Part shown: positions 53,547-63,500 of the stretch, piece by piece | Position numbering within the stretch: the stretch's first letter is position 1 | How the letters are laid out: every line of letters begins with the position of its first letter | NCBI RefSeq assembly: GCF_907165045.1 | Contig: NZ_CAJRAU010000001.1 | Span: forward strand, 806,001-870,000 | Direction: 5' to 3' | DNA: 64,000 nt | Origin: Dyadobacter linearis | GTDB lineage: Bacteria > Bacteroidota > Bacteroidia > Cytophagales > Spirosomataceae | Position numbers and translations under genes: made by a program | Notes under the pieces: model-generated | What the model saw: only the letters and a program-made list of their open reading frames with translations | What the model was told of the DNA's origin: nothing | Databases searched by the model: none

Positions 53547-55049
53547 ATGAAAAAAATAATCATTGCCTTACTCCTTATCTGTGCCATAACCGGCTCGAAT
53601 GCTATTGCTCAGGCTTTTAAAGAAAAATACCGTCCGCAATTTCACTTTACGCCCAAAGCCAACTGGATGAATGATCCGAATGGCATGGTGTATCACAACG
53701 GGATTTATCATTTGTTTTATCAATACTATCCAGACGATAAAATCTGGGGACCCATGCACTGGGGACATGCCACAAGCAAGGATATGATCGCATGGAAAGA
53801 GCAGCCGATTGCTTTGTATCCGGATAGTCTGGGTTACATTTTTTCGGGAAGTGCGGTTGTTGATAAAAATAATACGGCAGGATTTGGCAAAGACGCATTG
53901 GTTGCCATTTTCACGCATCATGACCCGGTTGAGGAAAAAAAGCAAACTGGTAAACACGAAACGCAAAGCATTGCATACAGTCTGGACGACGGTAAAACCT
54001 GGACTAAATACAAAGGCAATCCCGTAATCCAGAATCCGGGCGTAAGCGATTTCCGTGACCCGAAAGTGAGATGGTTTGAGCCGCAGAAGAAATGGGTGAT
54101 GACTTTGGCAACTAAGGATCGCATTACCTTTTATTCTTCCCCTGATCTGAAATCCTGGACGCGCGGAAGTGAATTCGGGGCGAATGAAGGCGGCCACGGC
54201 GGCGTTTGGGAATGTCCGGATCTTTTCCCGATCAAACATGAAGGAAAAGATATCTGGGTGCTGATCGTAAACATCAATCCGGGTGGACCGAACAAAGGCT
54301 CAGCAGGACAATATTTCCTTGGCGATTTTGACGGTAAGACATTCACTTCCAATTCCAAAGAAACCAAATGGCTGGATTTTGGAACAGATAATTACGCAGC
54401 TGTAACATTCGCCAACACAGGCAACCGCAACATTCTGATGGGCTGGATGAGCAACTGGCAATATGCCAATCAAGTTCCGACAGATCCTTGGAGAAGTGCG
54501 AATACGATTGCCCGTGAGTTGGGGTTGAAAACAGTCGGTAAAGAAACTTACCTGACGTCGGTCCCTGTGAAAGAACTGGATGTTTTGAACACCACCACAT
54601 TTTCAATGAAGAATGTAAAGGTGAAAGACCAGCTGGATCTGACGGACAAAGCAAAAAACAAAACCGGACTTTTCCGACTGGATTTAACGACCAAAAACAC
54701 AGCAGATTTCTCAATTGTACTGGCCAATGAAGCGGGCAACGAATTGATCGTTGGTTATGACAAAGCAAAAAATCAGTATTACATTGACCGCTCGAAATCA
54801 GGTGCCATTGATTTTGAAAAAGGTTTTGGAGAAAAACACATTGCACCCAGATTTGCAACGGGAAGTGATATTCCATTAACATTAATTGCAGATGTCGCTT
54901 CCGTGGAGCTATTTGCCGACAACGGGCTAACAGTAATGACGGATATTTTCTTTCCTGAAACTCCGATGTCCAAACTTTCTATCAAATCCGTTTCGGGGAT
55001 TAATGTTGATAATTTGAAATACACGGTTTTGAAACCTTCGGTAGAATGA
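53547..55049 (+). CDS. secreted GH32 beta-fructosidase (levanase/inulinase type)
   Basis: 500 aa from the ATG at 53547, which gives the signal peptide MKKIIIALLLICAITGSNAI. Catalytic signatures of GH32 are complete: WMNDPNG with the nucleophile Asp43, FRDPKV with Asp171 (transition-state stabiliser), and WECPDLF with acid/base Glu222. A C-terminal beta-sandwich (about 360-500) follows, as usual in GH32. No lipobox: periplasmic or exported. It releases fructose from fructans such as levan or inulin; the sequence alone does not separate exo from endo action. Confidence 0.95.
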   Translation: MKKIIIALLLICAITGSNAIAQAFKEKYRPQFHFTPKANWMNDPNGMVYHNGIYHLFYQYYPDDKIWGPMHWGHATSKDMIAWKEQPIALYPDSLGYIFSGSAVVDKNNTAGFGKDALVAIFTHHDPVEEKKQTGKHETQSIAYSLDDGKTWTKYKGNPVIQNPGVSDFRDPKVRWFEPQKKWVMTLATKDRITFYSSPDLKSWTRGSEFGANEGGHGGVWECPDLFPIKHEGKDIWVLIVNINPGGPNKGSAGQYFLGDFDGKTFTSNSKETKWLDFGTDNYAAVTFANTGNRNILMGWMSNWQYANQVPTDPWRSANTIARELGLKTVGKETYLTSVPVKELDVLNTTTFSMKNVKVKDQLDLTDKAKNKTGLFRLDLTTKNTADFSIVLANEAGNELIVGYDKAKNQYYIDRSKSGAIDFEKGFGEKHIAPRFATGSDIPLTLIADVASVELFADNGLTVMTDIFFPETPMSKLSIKSVSGINVDNLKYTVLKPSVE

Positions 55050-55171
55050 TTGAATATCTAACGAAATACAGGAGCATTACATGCGATTGCATTGAATATT
55101 GCCAGTCAATGAAATAGGGTTGCAATGGTCTGCAAATCATCAAGCAACCGGCTCGACATTTGTTCCGTTGC
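55050..55171. other. gap with tRNA-3'-end-like sequence
   Basis: No gene is seen. The last 60 bases (around GGTCTGCAAATC and CCGGCTCGACA) resemble a tRNA 3' half but no 5' half or acceptor partner is present. Confidence 0.35.
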
Positions 55172-55213
55172 GGGTACAAAAGCCCTTCAACTTGCGTTGA
55201 AGGGCTTTTTGCT
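55172..55213. terminator. terminator ending the fructan operon
   Basis: GGGTACAAAAGCCCTTCAAC, four bases, GTTGAAGGGCTTTTTGCT: a perfect 11-bp stem with T run. It matches the hairpin at 33177-33218 in 37 of 42 positions. It follows the GH32 gene by about 120 bases. Confidence 0.8.
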
Positions 55214-55432
55214 TTTCCAAATCCACAAATAAACGATTTTAGGTTTCTGAGGGTGTTCACTGGTTACCAAGTTATTCATATGTTTTAACCCCTTGGGCGA
55301 TGATACAACTTCCAAAAAAGGCGTAAAAGATCCATACACAAGGCACCCTCAATTTGGATACAACATTTCCTGTTTCGGCTACAAGCGCTGTGTTGCGATC
55401 GCGGAATTTTGCTGTGTAAAAATTTAAATGAT
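55214..55432. other. non-coding gap with promoter of the SDR gene
   Basis: No gene or RNA is supported. It lies between the fructan-operon terminator and the SDR gene. Confidence 0.4.
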
Positions 55433-56206
55433 ATGCAGACAGAAACAAAGAAAGTGGCACTGGTAACAGGAGCAAATACAGGCGTGGGATACCAGATCGC
55501 GCAATCACTTGCTGATGAAGGCTACACGGTTTTCGTTGGTTCCAGAAACAAGGACAAAGGTGAGATTGCCGTTACCCAGATCGGTAAACAATCAAAAGCG
55601 ATTCAATTGGATATTACCGATTCCCAATCCATCGATGCAGCGGTAATGCAAATTCAAAGCGAAGCGGGATACCTGACGCTGCTGGTCAATAACGCGGCCA
55701 TCTCGAATGCGGGGAAACCCGGGCGCAAGATGGAAGAGGTTCTCGGGGCTCAGCGCGCCAGTATCGTACCAATCGACGAAATGAAAACGGTTTGGGAAAC
55801 GAATGTGTTTGGTACCCTTGCCGTGACACAAGCCTTTTTACCTCTATTGAGTAAGGCTGAGAAAGCACGGATTGTGACCGTGTCGAGCGCACTGGGTTCG
55901 CTTACTTTGAATGCCAATCCTGCAAACCCCTACCGCTCAGCCTTCGATGCAGCTTATGGGGCATCCAAAACCGCGCTCAATGGCGTTTTCCTTTCACTGG
56001 CCATCGATTTGGCAAATACCAATATCAAAGTACACCTGGTAAGTCCTGGTTTTACGGCAACGGCACTCAATAATTTTCAGGGAACCGATACGGTGGAGGA
56101 AGGATCCATAGAGCCAATCAGGGTGGCTTTGTCAGAAGACCTGCCGACAGGGAGTTTTACGGGACCCGCTCATTATGCTGGATCAGACAACATTGTTCCG
56201 TGGTGA
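55433..56206 (+). CDS. classical short-chain dehydrogenase/reductase
   Basis: 257 aa from the ATG at 55433 (MQTETKKVALVTGANTGVGY). Cofactor motif TGANTGVG (12-19), NNAA near residue 87, catalytic Ser in VTVSSALGS and the Tyr-x-x-x-Lys pair in AAYGASKTALNG. Substrate unknown. An AraC-family gene follows on the same strand after 58 bases, repeating the pairing of reductase plus AraC seen at 33-35 kb, but the reductases belong to different subfamilies. Confidence 0.9.
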   Translation: MQTETKKVALVTGANTGVGYQIAQSLADEGYTVFVGSRNKDKGEIAVTQIGKQSKAIQLDITDSQSIDAAVMQIQSEAGYLTLLVNNAAISNAGKPGRKMEEVLGAQRASIVPIDEMKTVWETNVFGTLAVTQAFLPLLSKAEKARIVTVSSALGSLTLNANPANPYRSAFDAAYGASKTALNGVFLSLAIDLANTNIKVHLVSPGFTATALNNFQGTDTVEEGSIEPIRVALSEDLPTGSFTGPAHYAGSDNIVPW

Positions 56207-56264
56207 TAGTAAGAAAGTCAATATCCTGTGGCTGGAAACAGTCACGGGGTTTTGGTACATTTAT

Positions 56265-57188
56265 ATGATGAAAAATAAGGAAGACAAATTGATACGGTTC
56301 ATAACGATATCGGAAACGCATGAGGCCTTCGGTTTGCCCAAACCCCAACATCCGTTGATCAGCCTCGTCCTTTTCAATGAGAGCAACCCCTTCAATACAA
56401 GCATGGCGCCGATCTACGACCTGCTTAGCTTCTACAAGATCACCTTCATCACCGATAACAATGGAAGGCTAAAATATGGAAGGGACTATTACGATTACGA
56501 TGAAGGAAGCATGCTGTTCCTGGCACCTAACCAATTAGTAGGCAGCACAGATTATAATAGCAAAACCTACTGTTACATCCTGCTCATACACCCCGATTTT
56601 TTACTGGGTCACCCGCTGGCAAGTAAGATCAGGCAATATGGCTATTTCGCATATTCAGCGAATGAAGCACTGCATTTATCGGACACAGAAAAGGAAAACA
56701 TCCTTTCGATTTACAGGAACATGGAAAAGGAACTCAGCAGCCGTGTGGATGAATTTAGTCAGGAACTCATGATCGCCCATATCGAATTGCTGCTGAGCTA
56801 TGTGAACCGCTATTACAAGCGGCAGTTCATTACCCGCAAAGTGGTCAACGATGATATCCTGTCGAAAACAGAAGCCATACTGGATAACTATTTGAACAGC
56901 CAGCAATCCCTGCATGACGGGGTTCCTACCGTTCAATTTCTCTCTGAAAAACTAAACCTTTCGCCAGGTTACCTAAGCGATATGCTCCGTTCGCTGATCG
57001 GGCAGAATGCCCAGCAGTACATCCACGAAAAAGTAATCGAGAAAGCAAAAGAGCGGCTGACCACAACGCAGTTAAGCATGTCCGAAATTGCATATGAGCT
57101 CGGTTTTGAGCATTCGCAAAGTTTCAGCAAGCTTTTCAAAAACAAAACCAATCAATCTCCGATGGAATTCAGGGCATCGTTCACCTAA
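56265..57188 (+). CDS. AraC-family regulator, paralogue of the one at 33.3 kb
   Basis: 307 aa from the ATG at 56265 (a second ATG follows at once). The C-terminal HTH pair reads VQFLSEKLNLSPGYLSDMLR and LSMSEIAYELGFEHSQSFSK, LFKNKTNQSPMEFRASF, matching the other AraC almost residue for residue in the last helix. The N-terminal sensing half is also alignable (PKPQHPLISLVLFNES versus PRPEHPLISVVRFEDI). It probably controls the adjacent SDR gene. Confidence 0.9.
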   Translation: MMKNKEDKLIRFITISETHEAFGLPKPQHPLISLVLFNESNPFNTSMAPIYDLLSFYKITFITDNNGRLKYGRDYYDYDEGSMLFLAPNQLVGSTDYNSKTYCYILLIHPDFLLGHPLASKIRQYGYFAYSANEALHLSDTEKENILSIYRNMEKELSSRVDEFSQELMIAHIELLLSYVNRYYKRQFITRKVVNDDILSKTEAILDNYLNSQQSLHDGVPTVQFLSEKLNLSPGYLSDMLRSLIGQNAQQYIHEKVIEKAKERLTTTQLSMSEIAYELGFEHSQSFSKLFKNKTNQSPMEFRASFT

Positions 57189-57255
57189 TAACATTCGCTT
57201 AAAGGCAACATGTCAATTACCTGAACCGGTCTGTCAGGGAAACGACGGGCAAAAT

Positions 57256-59031
57256 TTACTGATAAAACCAGCGTGCTTTGTAAACTTTCATGTCGGGGAA
57301 TGCAAAACTCCGTTCCGGCCTAAGGAATCGTACATGATACGTCCACCAGCTTTTTTCAGGGATAGTGAAAATGTACTGGCCAGCGCTATCACGGTTCAGA
57401 CTTTTAATATTCTCTGCATCGGGAAAACCGCTGATCTTGGTAAACTGATGATTGTTAAGATTGAAGGTCCAGGCACCCGTGTGTTCCGTCACAAAAAGGG
57501 TATTCTCATCTGAGGTAAGCCCCAGCTCATGCCCGCCTTCGCCAGGGATTTTCCAGTGTGCATTCAAGCTGAGACTTTTTCCGTCTACTATTTTGTATTC
57601 CCTTAAAACATCAAATCCCAAAGCAAATAAACTCTTTCGCTTAGCATCCCACACAACCCCGTGAGCTGAATACAGGCTGTCCGTAAAAAGCGGCTCGTTG
57701 GGTTTTTTGATATCAAAAAGCATGATCTTGTTTCCATTCGCGTGCGTCGAGGCAGCAGCTGCTATCTTGTTACCTGGGAGAATTGCAACGGAATGTGCGT
57801 TAGGTACTTCGGCATAGAAAACGACTTTTTTATCGGACACATTCAGGATTGCAATCGCACCTGAGGACGATGAAATCAGTATTTGTTTTCCATCGTTGAT
57901 AGCCTTGCAATCATCGGTCGAATTGAACTTTCTGTTTCTGAAAGTTTCCGGAAGATCTTTTGCCAGATGCGCATCCCAGCTCCAAATGATCTCAGGAATG
58001 CTGTCACGGGACTTGTTGTAATGCACGATCAGGATCTTGCTATCCCCGCAAACGAGAAATGACTTTGGCGGAATGGATTGCGCGTATTCCTGATTGATCC
58101 ACGCTTTTTTCAAAGATTCGTAATTGGGCTTTAAATCTTTAAAGCTGTAATTGTTGTCGGCCTTCTTCACAGCCTCGTACATGAACGAGCCTTTATATCC
58201 GACTTCGACGAGCGCTGAGATGACTTCGTTCCAATCGATGATACCCTTCCCAGGCAGCCAGTGGCGCTCGTTTACATTATCATAGTCGGAAATGTGAACT
58301 GTACGGATCCGTTTATTCACCGCCTTTACAAAATCCTGGGGAGTCTCTTTCAATAAATGGTTGGAATCAAAACAGATACCGATGTTATCAATACCGTCCA
58401 ATATTTGCAGGATCTCCTTGCTTGTGTTGCCCAGGCAGGTGCGGGGAAGGCATTCGATGTTAAGCGAAGCACCTTTTTTCTTGCTGTACACTGAAAGCTC
58501 TTTCAGCGACTCCCGGCAGGCCGCTATCTTTGCCGCCCGCTCCGAATCCGGAATTGGCTCGGTACTCGGATGAATCACAATTTGCTTGACCTTCATTTCC
58601 ATTGCCAGGTCGATGTATTCCTTGGCATTGCGCAAAATGTCTGGCCTCTTCTCAGGATCAGTTTCCGCCAGGTCAAACTTTTTGCCGTAAGGTATATGTG
58701 TCGACCAGATTACAAGACCCGCTTTTCTAGCATTACGATGAAAATCCTTCGCGAAGGCCAGGCGTTCCGCCGGTGTACCATTTACGAGTTCCGGTTTCCA
58801 GTTAACTTCAATATGCTCAATGCCGCTCGCTTTAACTTCTTTCAATGTCTCAGGAGTCAAATCCGGGAACAGGCCGGAAGCTGTTCCCAGCTTCCAGCTT
58901 TCCGGAATTCTTTTTTTACCCTGAGCCAAACAAGGTTGAGAAAGATAGCCTGCCGCAAACACGGTAAGCATTACAAGGCATTTCATTCTCAAAAGGCCTG
59001 AACCCATGTTTTTCGCAGTTTTAGTATCCAA
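57256..59031 (-). CDS. secreted TIM-barrel/DUF6528 fusion protein
   Basis: 591 aa from the first start at 59031; ATGs at 59007 and 58986 are alternatives, the last giving the compact signal peptide MKCLVMLTVFAAGYLSQPCL. Residues about 40-310 form a xylose-isomerase-like TIM barrel (IEHIEVNWKPEL, QIVIHPSTEP, LNIECLPRT, ICFDSNHLL, HISDYD), with the Glu/Asp/His set that binds a divalent metal in sugar isomerases. From about 325 the sequence (SFLVCGDSKILIVHYNKSRD, PEIIWSWDAHLAKDLP) becomes a DUF6528-like beta-propeller. It overlaps the SusD gene by 11 bases and so belongs to that glycan locus. Confidence 0.8.
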   Translation of the reverse strand: MDTKTAKNMGSGLLRMKCLVMLTVFAAGYLSQPCLAQGKKRIPESWKLGTASGLFPDLTPETLKEVKASGIEHIEVNWKPELVNGTPAERLAFAKDFHRNARKAGLVIWSTHIPYGKKFDLAETDPEKRPDILRNAKEYIDLAMEMKVKQIVIHPSTEPIPDSERAAKIAACRESLKELSVYSKKKGASLNIECLPRTCLGNTSKEILQILDGIDNIGICFDSNHLLKETPQDFVKAVNKRIRTVHISDYDNVNERHWLPGKGIIDWNEVISALVEVGYKGSFMYEAVKKADNNYSFKDLKPNYESLKKAWINQEYAQSIPPKSFLVCGDSKILIVHYNKSRDSIPEIIWSWDAHLAKDLPETFRNRKFNSTDDCKAINDGKQILISSSSGAIAILNVSDKKVVFYAEVPNAHSVAILPGNKIAAAASTHANGNKIMLFDIKKPNEPLFTDSLYSAHGVVWDAKRKSLFALGFDVLREYKIVDGKSLSLNAHWKIPGEGGHELGLTSDENTLFVTEHTGAWTFNLNNHQFTKISGFPDAENIKSLNRDSAGQYIFTIPEKSWWTYHVRFLRPERSFAFPDMKVYKARWFYQ

Positions 59032-60574
59032 TGTTTTGATCTAGTTTAGGGTTTCTGTCACGCTGTACATCCGGGATAGGCCACCAGTAATCCCGCTGGG
59101 CATTGAATGTGCGGCTCATAATGGGTTTTGCGTCGTAAGTAAGAACGGGCGCGTTAAGTACCACTTCGGCAGTTTTCCATCTGCGGATATCCGTGTAATA
59201 CAGCCCTTCGCCCGCAAATTCAATGCGGCGTTCCAGGCGGATTATCTCACGCATTTCGGCTTTGGTCTTTCCTGCAGCAACGAGTGGCATGCCTGCGCGA
59301 GCTCGTATTTTGTTTACTGCGTCCAGTAATGAAGCGTCAGGCGCGGCCAAAGCTTCGTTTTGCGCCTCGGAATACATCAGCAATATGTCCGCATAACGGA
59401 TTAACATATAGTTAATCTCCGAGCGGCTTTCCTGAACGTTATTGCTATTGGCTTCCTTGTCATAAATGGTGTATTTCTTGGTACCATATCCGGTTACTAC
59501 AAATCGGGCTGGGGTAACCAGCTGGCCCTGGAACATATCGCCGGGATACACGATAGTTTGGTACATACGCGGGTCGCGGTTGTCGTGCGGACTGGCCGGA
59601 TCATACAAAGGCGACTGAGACTGGGGCAGCCCGTCTTTCATCAGATAGGCATTTACCAGGTCACGCACGGGTGCATTGGTATTGTACTGGCGGCCGATCA
59701 GGTCAAAAGAGCTGCCGAGCTGGGGCGCCATGAACTGAACGTCAAAGATCGATTCGCTGCTATTTTCATTTGCTGGAAGAAACAACCCGCGGTAGTTTGG
59801 AAAAAGTGCGTAGCCGGTTCCGGGAAGGTCCATCACCGCTTTGGCGGCATCGGCAGCCAGCTTCCATTTAGCAGCGTCTCCTGAGGTGTTGATTAACGGG
59901 CTTGCTTCGAAAAGGAGCACTTTCGCTTTCAAAGCCAGCGCAGCACCCTTGGTAGCCCTTCCAATGTCAGTAGCAGCGGAGTATTTTACCGGAAGCACAG
60001 CAATCGCTGCGTCCAGGTCTTTCAGTACCTGCTGTACTACTTCCTCCCGCGAATTCCGTGGCAGCTCCGACTGGGCAGCCGGGTCCGGCTGGTCGAGGAT
60101 CAGCGGCACGCCACCGTAGTAGTTTGCAAGCGTAGAATAATACAATGCTCTCAAAAAGGTTGCTTCGCCCTTCATGCGATTTTTCAATGCAGCATCCATG
60201 GATACGGCATCAATTTTTGCAAGAAGCGAATTGCAACGTCCTACTCCACGGTAGGCGTCGTCCCATCTGCTGGTGATGATTGCTGAATTGCTGGCTGTCT
60301 GGGTACCGGCCCCGATCACATTCCAGCCTCCGGAGTTGTCATAGTTATATGCATTCGGTGTCGCGGTTTCCTCCCAGAGCGGAGTCGCGGTTCCACCAAA
60401 TATGCCTGCATTGCGTAACACAGCATAACAGCCGGTAAGCCCCATGGTGGCATTGGATTCAGATGTCCAGAAGGTTTCCTCAGTATACCGGTCATTTGGC
60501 TGCACATTCAACATATCGTTTCCGCAACCGGCCATAAACAGACTGAGCGTAAAAACGCAGATTATCTTTTTCAT
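59021..60574 (-). CDS. susD: SusD-like glycan-binding lipoprotein
   Basis: 517 aa with lipobox ending at Cys17 (LSLFMAGC). SusD/RagB markers: NDRYTEETFWTSESNATMGL early, MKGEATFLRALYYSTLANYY, and the late block MLIRYADILLMYSEAQNEAL, RIEFAGEGLYYTDIRRWKTA. It works with the SusC encoded 21 bases upstream and with the isomerase-like fusion downstream. The glycan is unknown. Confidence 0.95.
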   Translation of the reverse strand: MKKIICVFTLSLFMAGCGNDMLNVQPNDRYTEETFWTSESNATMGLTGCYAVLRNAGIFGGTATPLWEETATPNAYNYDNSGGWNVIGAGTQTASNSAIITSRWDDAYRGVGRCNSLLAKIDAVSMDAALKNRMKGEATFLRALYYSTLANYYGGVPLILDQPDPAAQSELPRNSREEVVQQVLKDLDAAIAVLPVKYSAATDIGRATKGAALALKAKVLLFEASPLINTSGDAAKWKLAADAAKAVMDLPGTGYALFPNYRGLFLPANENSSESIFDVQFMAPQLGSSFDLIGRQYNTNAPVRDLVNAYLMKDGLPQSQSPLYDPASPHDNRDPRMYQTIVYPGDMFQGQLVTPARFVVTGYGTKKYTIYDKEANSNNVQESRSEINYMLIRYADILLMYSEAQNEALAAPDASLLDAVNKIRARAGMPLVAAGKTKAEMREIIRLERRIEFAGEGLYYTDIRRWKTAEVVLNAPVLTYDAKPIMSRTFNAQRDYWWPIPDVQRDRNPKLDQNIGY

Positions 60575-60595
60575 AATATCTTTTTTAAGGGTAGG

Positions 60596-63500
60596 TTAGA
60601 AAGTAACGTTCAGGCCAAAGCTTACGGTCTTCAGCATCGGATAATCATAAAGGTTATCGGCGGTGATATTACGTTCAGGATCAGAGTCTTTATACTTGGA
60701 AAAAGTAAAGAAGTTCTGAACATTGGCAAACAGGTTCAGCTTGCTGATAGATGCTTTTGAAATCCATTTCTCAGGAAAAGCATAGTTAAGCTGAATGTTC
60801 TGGGCACGCAGGTAAGATCCGCTTCTCAGCCAGGCAGTTGAGGCCTGGTAGTTTTCCGAAGCGCCTTGCGGCGTGGTCAGGATAGGTAGCTTTGCGCCCG
60901 TATTTTGCGGTGTCCACGCATCGGTCGCCCATTCCTTGGTGAGTCCGGCACCGTTATTGACGGGATACGCCAGGTTAGCAGTAGGATAAATATTGATTCC
61001 CTGCACACCCTGGAAGTAAGTATTGAGGCTAAACTGTTTGTAAGTCAGGTTTATCGCAAAGCTGTAATTCCATTTTGGAATGGACGAGCCGGTAATAATA
61101 CGGTCGTCACCATTGATGGTACCATTGCCATCCATATCCTTATATTTCAAGTAACCCGGTTTTACTGCGTTGCTCACCTTGGCGCTGTTGTTTACTTCTT
61201 CCTGCGTCTGGTAAATCCCATCGCTTTGCAGCAAATAGTAAGCGTCCAGCGGGTAACCTTCTTTGTATATTCTTCTTCCGGTGATAACAGTTTCACCATT
61301 CAGGTCGACAACCTTGTTTTTTACGTAACTGGCGCCTGTACGTAATTCGTATTTAAAAGCACCAATCCGGTTTCTATGGCTGAGCGTAACCTCAAAACCT
61401 GTGTTATCCACCACACCTATGTTTCTTTGAGGGCCGTTCAATGCACCCACCTGAGAAGGGATGGCAACCTGGCGTAAAATACCTGAAGTCCGTTTTTTGA
61501 AAACTTCAAATTCACCGGAAAGCTTGCCAGACCAGGCGTCTACATCCAACCCTGCGTTATAGGTAGTGGTTGTTTCCCACGAAATATTCGGATCGTTGTA
61601 AGATGTGGAGGCAGCACCTGGCTGAAGGACATTACCAAATGAATAATCACTGCCCAGGCTTACCACATTGAGGTAACTGTAAAGCGGCACAGCCTGGTTA
61701 CCCAGCTTCCCGATCGAGGCACGGAGCTTCAACAGATTGATAACGTTGGAGTCAAAGAAGCCTTCCTGGTCAATGCGCCATCCGGCAGAAAGACCCGGGA
61801 ACACCCCCCAGCGATTATTCTGGCCGAAACGCGAAGAACCATCATATCTTATTACTGCTTCAAGCAGGTATTTTTCCTTGAAATCATAATTTACCCTTCC
61901 AAAAAAGGAAGTAAGCTTATCGCGCGTTACCTCGCCGCCTATTACCGGGTTCAATGAACTTGCTTTCAGGTCAGTGAGCGTGTTTCCGGAGAGGTTTTCT
62001 ATGCTTGCGTTGAACAAGCTGTTGTCAAAATCATTATAGCTTGTTCCAACCAATGCAGATAAGTGGTGATTGCCTGCAAATGTTTTATCCCAGGAAAGTG
62101 TCTGGAAAAAATTCAGGTTCAGATTGCTTATGTTGCCATTGTAAGAAACCGTCTGCCCATAGTTCATCACTGCCAGCGTGAGTGGATCGTAGGTATTTAC
62201 CCTTGAATTAAAACGTCTTTCGACATTATCAAGCTTGTCGATACCCAGGTTAACGCTGTATTTGATATCATACGGAAGTTGATAATCAGCAAAAAGCTTG
62301 GCAAAAATCCGCTGAACGGTAGGCTTACGATAACCTTCCCTGACCAATTTCATTGGGTTTTCGATCAGGTTACGTCCAGGGGTACGGAATACCGTGTTGC
62401 CATACCTTCCGTCCTCAACATACGGCGTGAAGATAGGTAAGACCCGCATCAGGGAACCGAAGTATCCCGAAGTTGCGTCAGCAGGTTCGGTGGATTTTCT
62501 GTAATTGGCGATGATATTGGCTCCAACCCGCAGGTTTTTTGCCACTTGTGAAGACAGGTTCAGATCGATTGAATAGCGTTTTGCATTGTCATTTGCAATC
62601 AGCACACCCTTCTGGTCCATGTATCCCAGCGACAATTTGTAAAGCATTTTATCACTCCCTCCTGAAAATTGAAGATGGTGCTGATTGAGCGAGCCGTTCT
62701 TCATCACCTGGTCGAACCAGTTGATGTTGGGGTAAGCATAGGGATTCGTAGCCATACCGGCCCGGTACTGCTCAATTTGAGCATCCGAATAATCAACTAC
62801 TGTTTTGCCTTCATTGCGTAATGCCTGGTTTTTGAGCTGCATATACTGGATCGGGTCCCAGATCACGTCGGGCATCATCGTCGGGCTTTGGATACCGTAC
62901 GAAAAGTTGTAGCTGATCTTGTTTTTGCCTGCTACTCCGGTTTTCGTTGTGATCAAAACAACCCCGTTTGCAGCACGCGACCCGTAAATGGCAGCTGATG
63001 CATCTTTAAGAACGGTAATGGTTTCGATGTCATTAGGGTTAACCTCATTCATATCATACTCCATACCGTTTACCAAAACGAGCGGGTTGCTGTTGTTGGT
63101 CGTACCTACACCCCTGATGCGAATGGTCGCGTTATCAGCCCCGGGCCGTGATCCCGATTGGTTGACCCATAACCCTGATACACCATGAAGTGCCTGGCTG
63201 GCATTAGTTACAGGTGTATTTTCCTTGGTTTTCATGTCCAACATGGAAAGAGCGCCGGTCAGGTTTACTTTTTTCTGCGTTCCGTAGCCCACCACTACCA
63301 CCTCTTCCAGGGCTTTGGTGTCCGGTTTCAGCGTGATATCCAGCGTGGTTCTGCTACCAACTATGCTTTCCTGCGTTAAATATCCGACAAACGAAAACAC
63401 CAGAATGTCGGAAGCATTCTTCGTTACAATCTGATATTTTCCATTGACATCGGTTGTGGTTCCCTGCTGGGTGCCTTTCAGCAACACACTGACGCCGGGT

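Noticed and set aside
53568..54239. 223-aa antisense frame over the GH32 gene
   Set aside because: The GH32 catalytic motifs on the plus strand are complete; the antisense frame has no family features.
55110..55180. tRNA 3'-half-like sequence before the terminator
   Set aside because: The anticodon-like and T-arm-like parts lack a proper T loop and there is no 5' half; not called as a tRNA.
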